Source: Ww85 sp963745765 (GTDB taxonomy: Bacteria > Desulfobacterota > Desulfobulbia > Desulfobulbales > Desulfocapsaceae). Taken from it: a DNA stretch of 64,000 bases. The notes beneath the pieces are model-generated. The model was not told where the DNA came from. It did not search any database and worked only from the letters and a program-made list of their open reading frames with translations. Position 1 is the stretch's first letter; every line of letters begins with the position of its first letter. The DNA lies in assembly GCA_963745765.1 (NCBI GenBank), contig CAVUYQ010000034.1:1-64000 (forward strand). The letters run 5' to 3'. A program made the position numbers and the translations under genes. Below, in pieces: positions 9,044-20,254 of this stretch.

Positions 9044-9472
9044 TTATGCTGTACTACTTATTGCTTTCATCTCTTTTACATAGGTGGATTTGCATCCCAG
9101 CCAGCTTCCTCTAGTAGTGCTGAATGGGTTTGCATCTGTGTAATCTGCAGGACAGCGGCCTGAAGCATCATTAACTGTTACGGTAATGACGACACTCGGA
9201 TCAGTGGCCTCAATGTCGTAAGCATTGACGCCCGGTTTGAATGTCTGATCACCTTTGGCTATTGCAGTATGGGTCGGTACGGCAAAGTAGTCGGCAATTG
9301 AGGCGATAATGTTGTTTGCATCAGACTCAACACCTGAGCAGAACGACTTGTTACGATAGGCGATGAAGTTCGGGATGGCGATAGCTGCCAGGATACCGAT
9401 GATAGCGATAACGATCATCAGCTCGATCAGGGTAAAACCTTTTTCGTTGTGATTAATTCTTAATTTTCTCAT
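9044..9472 (-). CDS. pilA: type IV major pilin PilA
   Basis: A 142-residue type IVa-like pilin. The leader MRKLRINHNEKG is cut before F in GFTLIELMIVIAII, leaving the conserved Phe+1, Glu+5 and long hydrophobic helix (LMIVIAIIGILAAIAIPNF). It is assembled in the inner membrane and processed by PilD (not in this window). The globular part has three cysteines (SFCSGV, GRCPAD, WLGCKS), enough for one disulfide and a free thiol. AAGGAG precedes the ATG. A sigma-54 promoter match lies about 80 bases upstream and the PilS/PilR genes are divergent. The C-terminus lacks the very aromatic-rich short form seen in Geobacter conductive pilins, so I make no conductivity claim. Confidence 0.95.
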   Translation of the reverse strand: MRKLRINHNEKGFTLIELMIVIAIIGILAAIAIPNFIAYRNKSFCSGVESDANNIIASIADYFAVPTHTAIAKGDQTFKPGVNAYDIEATDPSVVITVTVNDASGRCPADYTDANPFSTTRGSWLGCKSTYVKEMKAISSTA

Positions 9473-9549
9473 GATCTTTCTCCTTGTTTATTTTGGTTCA
9501 GTTAACGACTTAGCCTGCGAGTGGTCTAAACTCATTTGATCCAAAGATA

Positions 9550-9565
9550 TGCAAGTGTGATGCCA
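9550..9565 (-). promoter_or_regulatory. sigma-54 promoter for pilA
   Basis: Read on the minus strand the site is TGGCATcacacTTGCA, matching the TGGCAC-N5-TTGCA consensus except for one base, with the GG and GC elements correctly spaced. Transcription would start near 9540, about 65 bases before pilA. The adjacent PilR-type activator with a GAFTGA loop supports it. Confidence 0.8.
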
Positions 9566-9686
9566 TTTTGTTTTGTGATTCTGTTTTTGCATTGAAATAC
9601 ATCTGATTTCAATGTAATAGCGTGGTTTCTCTAGGTCGATCACGTTCTGCTTCTCATGATTTTCATAAGGTTCGTCCTCTGCTCGA

Positions 9687-9744
9687 TGACATTATTTGGT
9701 CGTTAGGTGACAAAAAACGTCACTCGCGGCAGGTCTGAATGACA
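9687..9744. promoter_or_regulatory. candidate PilR binding sites (TGACA repeats)
   Basis: Three TGACA pentamers occur at 9687, 9708 and 9740, spaced 21 and 32 bases apart, close to whole turns of the helix. The middle one is part of a GTGAC-N7-GTCAC palindrome (9707-9723). They lie about 120-180 bases upstream of the sigma-54 promoter, the usual place for an enhancer; Pseudomonas PilR sites also contain TGTC. Binding is inferred. Confidence 0.4.
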
Positions 9745-9879
9745 ATTTTGTGTTCGGGTTTTTGATGAACAATGGGCACGTAACGATTCCCCTGGCGATG
9801 AAAACGAGAAAAAGGTTTTAATTATCCATAGACTATGAAACAATTCATTGGGTAGACTCCTGACGCCAATAGAGGAATA

Positions 9880-11417
9880 ATGCTTTTTAAAGGATTGAAG
9901 CTTCATATTACGGCTACCTTTCTCGGGGGGCTGACCATTGCCATCGTTCTCTGCAATATGGTTACGGTCATGTTCTGGCAGAAAGCCATGGTGCGCTCTG
10001 AAATAGAAAATTCACGGACACTGCTTAAGATGGCTGTCCGGCAGGAGTCCGGTGGAAATGGCGTCGTCGGAAATCCTCAAGCCCGTGGCAGTACCGGAGA
10101 TTGTGAAAACAGCAGCGGAGGCTGCCTGAGCACGGTGTTTTTTGACGGCGAAAAACTGCTCGATAATTCCTATCCGGAGCTTGCGGCTGTGATGTCGGCC
10201 TCTGCCCGTGAGTCGATACAATCACAATCAGGAGTGGTCGACGCTCAAGGGCAGTACCTGGGCGGTCTATTCTTTTGCCAAAAAGTACGTGATCCTGGCC
10301 GAACCTGATTTTTCAGATGATAATTCAGTTGGTTCGCAGGTGATGGTCGTCAGGCTTGAACCACTCTATAAGGCGATCAGGAAAGATCAGGAAACGATTT
10401 TTGTCTACCTGCTCGTCAATGCGCTGATATTGACGGTGCTCGGCCTGTTCAGAATGATCAAGCGGTGTTGTTAAGCCCGTTGAGCGAATCGTCAGGCTTG
10501 CCAATACCTACCGTGATGAGGAGCATCTTTTTTTCACCAGTGAAAATGAACAAAACGAGTTCAGTCAGCTGACCATGGCGCTTAACACCATGCTCATGCG
10601 AATTGAGTCGGATAAAAAGGCGTTAAACGACTCCATAGCATCGCTTGAACAGACCAATGAAGAACTGATCAGGACGCAGAAAGAGATGGTCCGGGCCGAA
10701 AAACTTGCTTCAGTCGGCCGGCTGTCGGCCGGGCTCGCTCATGAAATAGGTAATCCAATCGGCATTGTGCAGGGTTATATAGAACTGCTGCAACAGGATG
10801 GGGTGAGTGCTGAAGAGAAGGTACAATTTGCTGAACGCGCCTTGTCGGAACTTGATAGAATAAATCGTTTAATCAGGCAATTGCTTAATTATGCCGGCTC
10901 ATCGCCCGAGAAAATCGCCGAAATTATCATTGACGATGACCTGTTTTCCGGGCGTTTGGGAAATCGTCGCCCTGGAAAAGGGAAGCAGCGCTCTTACCAT
11001 TGAAAAAGATATCGCACCGGGGCTGGTCGTCCAGGGGGACCGGGATGGGCTGCGCCAGGTTTTCCTGAACGGACTGCTCAATGCTGTCGATGCGTTACTA
11101 GCCGCAGGGCGGGAAGATGGAGTCAATAAGAATTTCTGCAATCAGAAAAGCATCAACTGCACCTGGCAGTGAAGGATACGATACTGATCAGGATAATCGA
11201 TAACGGCATCGGTATAGATCCCGCCGAGATGGAAAAGGTATTTGACCCATTCTATACCACAAAAGAAACAGGGAAAGGTACGGGACTCGGCCTGTTTGTC
11301 TCGCACGAGATAATTGAGGCACATAAAGGGAAAATGTGGCTGGAAAACAGAGAAGGCGGCGGAGTGATCCTGACTATTAGTTTACCGATGGATACGGCGG
11401 CAGAAAGCAATGAATGA
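9880..11417 (+). pseudogene. pilS: PilS-type sensor histidine kinase (frameshifted)
   Basis: Rejoined fragments form a membrane histidine kinase. It has an N-terminal transmembrane helix (TFLGGLTIAIVLCNMVTV), a sensor region, a second helix (VYLLVNALILTVLGLF), a HAMP-like linker and coiled coil (ESDKKALNDSIASLEQ), and the H-box GLAHEIGNPIGIV with the phosphorylated His. The ATPase domain has G1 DNGIGIDP, F FDPFYTT and G2 GTGLGLFV. Frame changes fall near 10230, 10460, 10930 and 11140-11170. The last codons overlap the pilR start, giving coupling. It is divergent from pilA, so it probably controls phosphorylation of the PilR-like regulator. The start ATG 9880 follows GAGGAA. Sequence errors are more likely than true decay. 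Confidence 0.8.
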
Positions 11418-12803
11418 AATGAAACTTCTCATTGTTGATGATGAAGAGAATATGCGCCATATGCTCAAGGCCCTGGTGATGCGGCACGGCTATGCTGCGG
11501 CCACTGCGCCGGGACGGAGAAATCGCGCTGGACATGATTGCCCGGGAGCATTTCGATTTTATTCTCTGTGATGTCAAGATGCCGGGAGTCGACGGGATGA
11601 TGTTTCTTGAAAAGGGGCGCGGATTCCTTAAGGACAGCACGGTTATCATGATGTCGGCATACGGCACTGTCGATCTGGCTCTTCAGGCGATGCAGGCGGG
11701 TGCCTACGATTTTATTTCCAAACCGTTCAAATCAGATGAAGTGCTGTTGACGCTTAAAAAAGCGGAAGAGCGCGAACAGCTGAGAAGGGAAAATCAGCGC
11801 CTTAAAAGGACAATAGATGAGTTCAGCCGGGAGACCTCCTTTGCCGGCATGGTTGGTGCAAGTGACAAAATGCGTCACCTGGTCGAACTTGGTCTTAAAG
11901 TAGCGCAGTATGATACGACCGTTCTTATTACCGGAGAGTCAGGTACGGGGAAGGAACTCATCGCCCGTGGCATCCACACGAACTCGCCGCGAAGCGAGAG
12001 AACGTTTGTCGCCATAAACTGTGCCAGCCTGCCGGAAAACCTGCTTGAAAGTGAACTGTTCGGTCATGTCAGGGGGGCTTTCACCGGGGCCGATTACCAG
12101 CATAAGGGACTCTTCAGGGAAGCCGACGGTTCAACACTTTTTCTTGATGAAATCGGAGAGTTGCCGCTTACCATGCAGGTCAAGCTGTTGCGGGTTCTTC
12201 AGGAGCGGGAAATTCGTCCTGTCGGTTCGGCCCGATCAGAGAAAGTCAATGTGCGTGTTCTCGCCGCAACTTCGAAGGACCTTGCTTATCAGGTAGCACA
12301 GGGAGCCTTCCGCGAGGATCTCTACTATCGGCTCAATGTCATGCAGTTACGTCTTCCACCCTTACGGGAACGCCAGGAAGACATTCCCCTGCTCTGCCAT
12401 CACTTTATAAAAAAATTTAATAGAAAATTTGAAACGAAGGTCAGCTGACGTCTCCAAACTGACGATGGGAATCCTGCTCAGCCATAAATGGCCGGGCAAC
12501 GTTCGCGAACTGGAAAACGTCATTCAACGGGGGCTGGTTCTTGCCGCCGGCGAATATATAGAAATAGAGGATTTGCCTCGTGGCCTGAGGTCTCTCAGCC
12601 AGGCGGATACAAGCGATAGCTGGCTTGGCATGGCTATGGAAAGCCTGTCATTGAAGACCGCACATAAACTGCTTGAAGAGAAATTTATACGGCTGGCACT
12701 TTCCGGGGCTGACGGCAACAAGAGCCAGGCCGCCCGAACGCTTGAGATCAGTTACCCCTCGTTACTCAGTAAGATCAAAGAGTACGGCATAGATGGGGAC
12801 TGA
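11410..12803 (+). CDS. pilR: PilR-type sigma-54 response regulator (two frameshifts)
   Basis: An NtrC-family activator of about 464 residues once joined. The receiver starts KLLIVDDEENMRHML and has the phospho-acceptor in FILCDVKMPG. The AAA+ domain has Walker A GESGTGKE, the sigma-54 contact loop GAFTGAD and Walker B LFLDEIGELP. The C-terminal Fis-type HTH is NKSQAARTLEISYPSLLSKI. Frame changes lie near 11510 (within the receiver) and near 12440 (before LTMGILLSHKWPGNVREL). The start overlaps the kinase stop. Two sigma-54 promoter matches in the window precede pilA and the minor pilin operon, which I take to be its targets. No gene follows on this strand; a degenerate ORF and a palindromic repeat separate it from pilY1. 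Confidence 0.88.
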
Positions 12804-12833
12804 GTCCTGAATGGTGGTCACGGTGGATCCCTT

Positions 12834-13001
12834 TCAACCAAATTCATCCTCGGCGACACGAGGCTTCCCTATCATGACCGTGACCGTGATGTCGCCCATA
12901 GCGAGTCGGCGAGCAGGTCATGGGATCAATGCAACCAAGCGTGCTATCAAGGCTGCTGTTTCAGGAGATACTTCATTTCGTACTAATGTCGGTGTTTTCA
13001 T
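12834..13001 (-). pseudogene. short degenerate ORF with strong RBS
   Basis: AAGGAGG precedes an ATG at 13001 that opens MKTPTLVRNEVSPETAALIA. The frame stops after 27 codons; one base shift restores PARRLAMGDITVTVMIGKP and RVAEDEFG, then a stop. The pieces may be a decayed small protein or the N-terminus of a transposase-like gene; I do not recognise it with certainty. It lies between the convergent ends of pilR and pilY1. Confidence 0.3.
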
Positions 13002-13059
13002 ATGCAAAACCTCCTTGGTTGCAATATGAAAACATTATAAACGGTATTTTGGACTATTC

Positions 13060-13206
13060 TAGGAGCGTGTCGGAGAAAGCCCTTTTTCTCCATCTCATCG
13101 TTATTTTAAAAAAATCAATGCTCGCAATAGTAGGTATATGGCTCCGCTTGATTTTCTTAAAATGTCTCGATCTGAATAAAAATTATATTTCTCCGACAGG
13201 CTCCTA
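13060..13206. repeat. 147-bp palindromic repeat, family A copy 1
   Basis: The left arm taggagcgtgtcggagaaa and the right arm (reverse complement taggagcctgtcggagaaa) match at 18 of 19 bases. The interior shares long identity with the copy at 46994-47144, including aatcaatgctcgcaata and gcttgattttcttaaaatg. It has no ORF. It lies between convergent pilR and pilY1 and could fold into a long hairpin on either transcript; a MITE-like origin is inferred. Confidence 0.8.
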
Positions 13207-13229
13207 TCTCCCTAATTAATCCTGAACTT

Positions 13230-16200
13230 TTATTCGCAATCATCACACCAACCTACCTTGCCGCTTTTCGGTGGTTTAATTGGAAGATTTTCCTGGCCGA
13301 TCTCAATAATTTCGCCAGTACTCGTCTGGATAAAGGCTTTCGCATCTGAGCTGCCACCTCCGGAATGCATACTTGGAGTCACGGCCAGCCCCATACCCAG
13401 GGAGAGTTTATCGCTCACCACAGTGCGACTATCAAGGGTATAGGTGCCGAAAACATTTTCATACCAGGCGGTTCCCGTCTGGTAGTGCACACCATAGAGG
13501 TTACTCATTCCCTCGGCGATACACAGGTCGGCAAAGGGCTGGTAGGATGTAAAGGTGATCAGACCGCCAAGCAATGCCGCTTGACCGACAACTCGCTCGC
13601 GAGCATCCTGCAGTTCCCGGTACCAGCCATCCACTCCAATTGTGGTGTCGCTCTGGGGGCAAGTCCCATCGAAATCCCTGCTTTCACCGGCAATATACTC
13701 CAGCAGGGCTTCATAGGAATAATAGGCTATCCCATCCACAGTACCAACGGGAGTAAGAAAAGCAAGACTGCAGTAATCTGGATCGGCAATGTCGTTAGTT
13801 ATAGATCCGCTTGGGCAAAAAACGACAGGCTCTTTAGGTACGTTCAGCATAAACGATTTACTTTCAGCAACCTTAATATTATCGGTACGGACAAGACCTC
13901 TCGATCCGGCTGGAAAATCTGGTCTAAGAAACCCAGTTCCATCCCAATCATTCTCGCCCCAGGTCATTTCGCAACTGGTATCAAGAGGTTCCTTTACGCC
14001 AAAAAAACGCTGGACTGTGAGATCAGTTTTATCATCAGTGTCAAAGAAACGGCCAGTACCAAAATAGATCCAGAAATTGGTATAGTCCCAACCGGCAGCT
14101 AAACCACCGGTCACCGGAGCGAGAGTATCGATGAGTTTTTCAATACGCCACTGATCAGGAGTTGTAACAATCTGGGTGCCGCTGCTGGTGGCTCTAGTAA
14201 CTAGACGATATACTCCGCCACCGCCAGACCAGAATTTCGCACCATCAGAATAAGTAGAAAATCCGGTTCCGTCCACCGTGCCAAAATACACGGCATCAGA
14301 TTTGTACAAGGCACCATACGTAGGATCTGATTGGGCTTCCAGATCAAAATCTACGGTCATCATATCGGAGACAAATTTTTCTGTCGTATCTGGATCGTCT
14401 GCGTCCACCACCGGGATCACCCCTGAATCAGTCGCAGTTGGTGGCCCATTAAGGATCCTGAAACCTTCACTTCCATTTTTCAAGACACCTGTAGTGGAGT
14501 CAAGAACCATGGGCAGAACCGCCACCTTTCCCTGCTCAGTATTTTCTCCCTTGATACTGGTCGGTCCATTGCCAAAGGCCAGATACCATTTCGTTGCACC
14601 GGCATCATCCCGCATAACCACAGCGGAAGGCATGGGAGTGGAAAAACCGAGGTCGGCATATTTATCCTTGGTTCCAACACTATCTGGCTCAGTCGTCCTG
14701 GTCATTTCACCAAGCAGTTTTGGCGGCTGTTCCGGGTTGGTGATATCAAGGATAAAATAGGAGGAGATAAACTGTCTGTCATCCCCGGTGTCCCAGGTTC
14801 CCTCTGTCGCGGCAGTAATGGGAGCACCTCCAAAGCGCATGGCACCGACCAGAATCGTACCCCAGCCGCCTGGATGAACACAACCTTGAGCATAGGGATC
14901 AGAACATGCCAATTCTTCGGTAAAGATCTGCATATCAAAGATTCGCGGTTCCTTATCTACAAAGTATTTATGGCTGTTGCCATCACCACTCCCATATAAC
15001 GGGTCAGTCAGGCATTTCAGATGGGGCTGGAGATTATAGGGGACATAAGCCCACATCTCAGTCCCCAAGGCTGGTCCGTTGTCATCATAGGTAGTACTAC
15101 CGGTAGCGCCCAGGGTCATATTTTTGTAGAATTTACTCTCATTCTCTTTATAAAAACCACCATTTACGGCATGCATCAGGCCATCATTGGCGCCGAAATA
15201 AATCATGTTACGGCGATAGCGATAACGTTTGACAAAAGAGGCATAGGTTGCGTCCCGATAAATAGTATGGAAGGCTTCAGCCGGCTGGGCCACCAGCTTA
15301 GGAGTGGAGTGAATGATATCACCAAGACGCCACTCCGTATTGTTATAAATTGAGATTGCCGGATCACAGTCACCACGGCGGCAGCGATACACATAATCAA
15401 GCGTTCCATTCCCATTGAGATCTTCTCCCGGGTCGAGAACTGTGTTCTTGTTGGCATCCTCGGACCAATCAAGACCACGCAACCACAAAACGAAATGATT
15501 CATCTCTGTAAGGTCGGTTGGCGTTACCTGGAAATCGTTCAGGATTGGGTATTCGGTGGGATCAGTTCCGTCTGCGGGAAAAGTATCGACAATCGAGCCA
15601 TAAATGCTCCAATCAGTCGTGCTATCCAGGTTAATAATTTCATCACTCCCGTCATGGGTTCCATCTGAATCGACAATGCCATTCTTATTTAGATCATTCC
15701 AGGTAAAGATATAGCGTCCAGTGTAAGTAGTCCAATCCCAGGTGGGCGTCACTGGGCGATTGGTGGTCAGCTCAGCGTCTGAGATTGATGCAAGTGCCTG
15801 TGCGGCAGACCATAAATAATTATTAAAGTCCTTGATCAGAATCGGCTCGTCAAATGTTCCACAATAATCAGTTGCAGTGGTATCGCAGACCTGAGGAGCA
15901 GACGACCAAGCCGAATCATTGAAACATATTTTGGTACTTTTACTATCGTTATCATAGTAGAAAAAGACCCGCCGATCGCCGTCCAGACAACCATTAGGCA
16001 CAGCTGCTCCGGTACCGTCAGGATCTAGATCCTCACCTGCATCCAAACGCCCGTTTCCGTTGCTATCTTCACTCCACAATTTGGCATCAGGATCATAATC
16101 ATCCCACATTCTCCCCTGATCATCCATAAATAGACCGTGCACGTCACCAACCCAGGTCAGTGGATCTTTGTCAAGTCCACGCGAAACCTGGGGCCAGAAA

Positions 16201-19087
16201 ACGGCCTGATAAACAGCTCCCTCACCGCTACGCGAACTGGAGATAACCGAGGCAGCCGATCCGGCAGAAACACGACCAAGAATGCCGGACAAGATCGCCG
16301 TCAGATTGTCCTCAAGCTTGGCCGGATCCTCACCAGTGAGCAGGGTAGTGCCGCCATTGTCGGCAGCGTTTTCCATGAGGGTAGCCGCATTACATTCGTT
16401 ATCGGTATTATTATCGGCAGGAATACCGGTGGTAACGATATACGTGGTTACATTCTGTTTATCATGCCAAACGCCGTCTATTGTAAAGCCAGGTATCGTA
16501 AAAAGATCTTCTACATCAGCATGCTGGCCGAAATAAGTTAGATCATCAAGATACGTTGAGCCGTAGAGGTCACTGCATTTATTATTCTCGTTAGCAGTGA
16601 GCACCGTAGGGTCACTGTATCCCATAGTGTTGACAAACGTTATAATATCTGGATTGATATCTGCTGTCGAAGCACCTTCGGTGATAAGCAGCACAAAATT
16701 TTCCTGACACCAGAACTCTACCGGGTCCGGGGTAAGGGGGAAATCATCGCTATTCAAGCGCCGTGTCCCATCCTGGCCATAATAACCCAAAGCATTGTAA
16801 AGTGCCTCAGCCAGCGGGGTCCAGGCTGTGGCACGGATTTTATTAATGGCTACTGTCAGATCGTCAATATGCATTTTAGGTGCAGCCGTTGTACCGGTCT
16901 GGTCATTTCCGTTTTTGATGGGGACAATCAGGCGGGCACCATCTTGGTTGGCATCCGGGCAATACTGTACAATGGTCTCATTGACGTTTTGTGCTGAACA
17001 TTCCGTGGCTGCCCCGTTGTCATTAAAGGCCATGGCCCCAATGCGCAGATCAGGAGCCACTTCATGTAAAATTCCTTTTGGTTGGGTGTTCTTTTTTATG
17101 TATCCTTTCATGATGATAAGGGCATGATCTGAACCGAACATTGACACGGTTCCGCTGTCAATCAGGGCCCCGACCATTCCCCAGGTGGTTTCAGTGGTCA
17201 TAACATCGTCGGAAGGATCAATAACCTCGGGAATGGTGAGGCCCTGGCAATAATCCCACACGGCCGACTGGATGCATTCTTGCACAGCAGCAGCAGCAAC
17301 TTTAGCGTCCACGTTATCCAAATTTCCACTCCAGTCGCCATTACCCACAGCTCCGCTCGTGTCGCAGAGTTCCCAACCATGTTCCCAATCTTCTTTTAAT
17401 GAAAGAAGTTGCCAGTTGGTGCCATTTTTACACTTCTTTTGTCCTGTGTTATAGTTATCACAAGTGTAGTAAAGTCCATCGGCAAGGCATCTGACATACA
17501 AACCATTCCATGGAAAATCGCTTCCACCAGGGGAACAACTTATGGAAAAACAATGTTCCTCCAGGGGGGGCGATTCCCAGCAGCTGCCGATATATTCCGA
17601 CGAGCAGATATAACCGCTGTCCTCGGAAGTTATCGCCGCGGGGGGCACGTTGTGAGCATATATATTCTCACAAGAATTCTCAAACTCTACTACAAGTCCA
17701 AAATCTGAAGGTGTATCGTATTCTTTCGTCGTCTTCTCCCAGCAGGCATGAACCGAGTGGTTATAGGAGGAATTGGATTCCGCCAGGATATTGTTTTGGC
17801 CATCATAAGAGAGACAGGTTTCGATGGCTGTTTTGGTAGTGCCTTGATTACAATTGTGAAGTAGATCTGTTGCTGTATAGTTGCTGGCAATGCAATCAAC
17901 GGCAAACTGACATTCTTGGTACCGAGTACTCCCTAAAAACCCATCCCCAATACCCAAAATGGCAATGCGCAGTGTATCGTCCGTGGTGTCTATCCAGTTG
18001 TCAGTGGTTGTCCCTCTGATGGAAAAGGTAATAACATTGCCGTTGTTCAGGGGAAGCTCCTTTACAAAGCCCTTGCCGGAGCATCCACGATGTTGACTGA
18101 TCAGGCGATCAGCATCAGGGTTGTATTTACCGCCAGTAAGGACCTTTTTCTGAATATCAAATTTTGAGGCCGAGGCCCAGTTCAACATCTTCCCCGAGGC
18201 CGCAAAGGCAGAGACCCGTGACTGGGTATTGATACCATTCACATTCACACTGACAATGCGAATATACAGATTGTCCTGTTCATAGAGTGTTCCTTCGGTG
18301 TCTAAACCTGTTACCGCTTCCACCTTAGTAGCGCCGGCTTCTTCAAAATATCCCTCATCAAGCCGCTCCCAGCTTGCGGTATTCCAAACACTGGTGCCCG
18401 CTGACACCGCACTCTTGGCCTTAAACAACATTCCCTCATAACTAACGATAGCACCAGTTGCGTAAGCTGTGTCCGCCATCCAGGGATGATCTACGGGTAC
18501 CCAGGTCACCCCAGTATCACCGTCGATGCTCACGCCGTCGGTCAGGATCGCATCATTGGCCTTTCCACCAGCCACGGTATAATAGAGTTGATTGTCAAAT
18601 TGCACAAAACTCTTTGCCTCGTAAGTTGTCCCTTGAGCCCAGAGCGGGATCTGGTACAAAATTGCCCAATCGACAGAATAGTCATCTGCGATTTGAAAGC
18701 CGACCGAAGCACCAGTTACCCTTACGGCTTTATAAAATATACCTTCTGAATAAACGATAGCACCAACGGTATATGGCGTGCCACTTTTCCACTGCTGCCA
18801 TCCCTCTGTCCACTTGTACCACTTATCAGGATCAAACAGCCCTGTGTAGTCTTTAGCGGCATCGAAAGAATTATCGGTACATGTATCAGATTCTTCAATA
18901 TAGGCCATGTCCAGCATGGAGCCGGAATTGTCCAGCATCAGCAGGAGGTTGGGGGCGGCGCCGGAGCCGAGAAAAGGTGGCAGACCAGTGCCCTTTGAGC
19001 AGACATTCCGCCTGACGCCGGCAGCAGGTAGAAAAACGCTCCAATCAAGAACGCAGAAGCCAGAAGACCTTTTTTTATCGAAAACAT
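13230..19087 (-). CDS. pilY1: giant PilY1-like pilus tip/adhesin protein (one N-terminal frameshift)
   Basis: About 1,950 residues, far above the roughly 1,100 usual for PilY1. ATG 19087 follows AGGGAGG and begins a signal peptide (MFSIKKGLLASAFLIGAFFY); a frame change near 18990 then joins to NLLLMLDNSGSMLDMAY, a von Willebrand A-type MIDAS motif. Within the next 200 residues are three modules with the W..gt.Y..Ga.V.y.g..y.a pattern of CBM5/12 carbohydrate-binding repeats. Asp/Asn-rich EF-like loops (DSNGNGRLDAGEDLDPDG, DLNKNGIVDSDG) suggest calcium binding. The C-terminal third holds the PilY1 beta-propeller (MIYFGANDGLMHAVNGGFY). PilY1 proteins sit at the pilus tip and act in retraction control, adhesion and surface sensing. 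It is the last gene of the minor pilin operon. Confidence 0.9.
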
Positions 19088-19114
19088 GATTTTCCTCCCT
19101 GTATTAGAACAGGA

Positions 19115-19729
19115 TCAATAGACGCAATCACCGGCAGGGTTGTTGGCAAACTGATTTTCTACCCGGTACTTGATGCAGATAGCGGTCCTGCTGTTGCGCT
19201 CGCCTAGTCGCTCAATCTTGAAATCAAATTCGAGAAACGCACCGTCGGCGCCTATGCCCTTTCCTTTCCCTTCATAACCGGCAAGCTGCTGCAGGCTTGC
19301 ACCGGCCTGCATCTTGACGGTACCATTAATACGGCCATTGGTGTGGGGTGCCCGGGGGGCATAGCCGCAGGGATAATAAAAATCACGGTCCATGTCAGTG
19401 GCCATGGGAATTTCGGTGGTTAGATTGTTGGTGACCCAGAAATTTGATACTGATTACGGATAGTCGTTATCTAAAACAATACCGCCATCTAAACTCTTGG
19501 TAAAACCAGTGATACAAGTAATATTATCTTTCAGCAGGCCAATGCCGTTTTCCGTGCCGCCGTCAGCCTGATAAAAAGTCTGTTTGTGCAGGGCCTCGTT
19601 GGCGGCCATTTTCGTTTCGAAGATCGAAGTAGAGATCCCGGCGGTCCCCAGCAGCGACACAACCACCAGTAGCAGGAGCGCCCAGACCAGGATAAACCCC
19701 TCCTCATCAGCAATAATTCGTCGCTTCAT
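19115..19729 (-). pseudogene. pilX: PilX-type minor pilin-associated protein with in-frame stop
   Basis: About 204 residues if the TAA at 19454-19456 is read through. The N-terminus, from ATG 19729 with AAGGA upstream, is MKRRIIADEEGFILVWALLL, then LVVVSLLGTAGISTSIFETK and AANEALHKQTFYQADGGTE, the PilX N-domain pattern (hydrophobic helix then an mA.N...fyaAdgG motif). After the stop the same frame continues as SVSNFWVTNNLTTEIPMATD to the end near pilY1. So this is a nonsense change, not a frameshift. It may be a sequencing error or a real truncation after 91 codons. PilX proteins help prime pilus assembly with the other minor pilins. It lies between pilV and pilY1, as in many type IV pilus loci. 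Confidence 0.8.
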
Positions 19730-19736
19730 GGTTTCC

Positions 19737-20250
19737 TTAGAATTCTTTGGTTTTAAAATAATCATGACTGTACAGCTCACCCGAGCCAACACCTCCTTTT
19801 TTGACAACAAGAACCCGCACCTTTTTTACGCCTCGAAATACTGCATCTTCAGCCGCTTTTCCTTCGGCCACATTCCAGGAAACGGAGTAGAGGTCTGTTG
19901 CAGGAGGCAAGCAGCAGTTGTATTCGATCCATCAGGCCTGAATATATCGCCCCATCGGCATTGGCCTCAAGATCATCCAGACCTGCCGCTCCAGCCGCAC
20001 CGGCGCCATCATCATCAAAATCGGCATCATCGTAGTCTTTGCCAAGAAGCTCCTCAATTTGGTAAACAGCCCAATTCGTCGCGGTAGAGACTCGTTCAGC
20101 TATGGCGTTGGAATGGGTTGATCGCAGTTGCATCTTGTAGCAGCCGAAAACACCAATGATAAAGATAGCTATGGCCACCATTGCTTCAACCAGGCTGAAT
20201 CCGGCCTGTCGCGCCCTTTTATGTCGGATATGCTGTAAACGTATCGGCAT
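19737..20250 (-). CDS. pilV: PilV-type minor pilin (one frameshift)
   Basis: About 170 residues once joined. A prepilin peptide RARQAGFSLVEAMVAIAIFI with Gly-Phe cleavage and Glu+5 is followed by the PilV-like MQLRSTHSNAIAERVSTATN. A frame change near 19900 replaces a short dead-end tail by CCLPPATDLYSVSWNVAEGK and then a V.V...K strand, which matches the usual PilV C-terminus (ysVsWnV). The stop lies eight bases from the pilX start. The start overlaps the end of pilW. Role: minor pilin that primes or decorates the pilus. Confidence 0.85.
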
Positions 20251-20254
20251 AAGA

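Noticed and set aside
9044..9472. Conductive-type short pilin
   Set aside because: The protein is 142 residues with a full globular domain and three cysteines, not the short aromatic-rich form.
13060..13206. CRISPR-like repeat
   Set aside because: Copies are single, far apart and palindromic with no spacers or cas genes; no CRISPR array was seen in the window.
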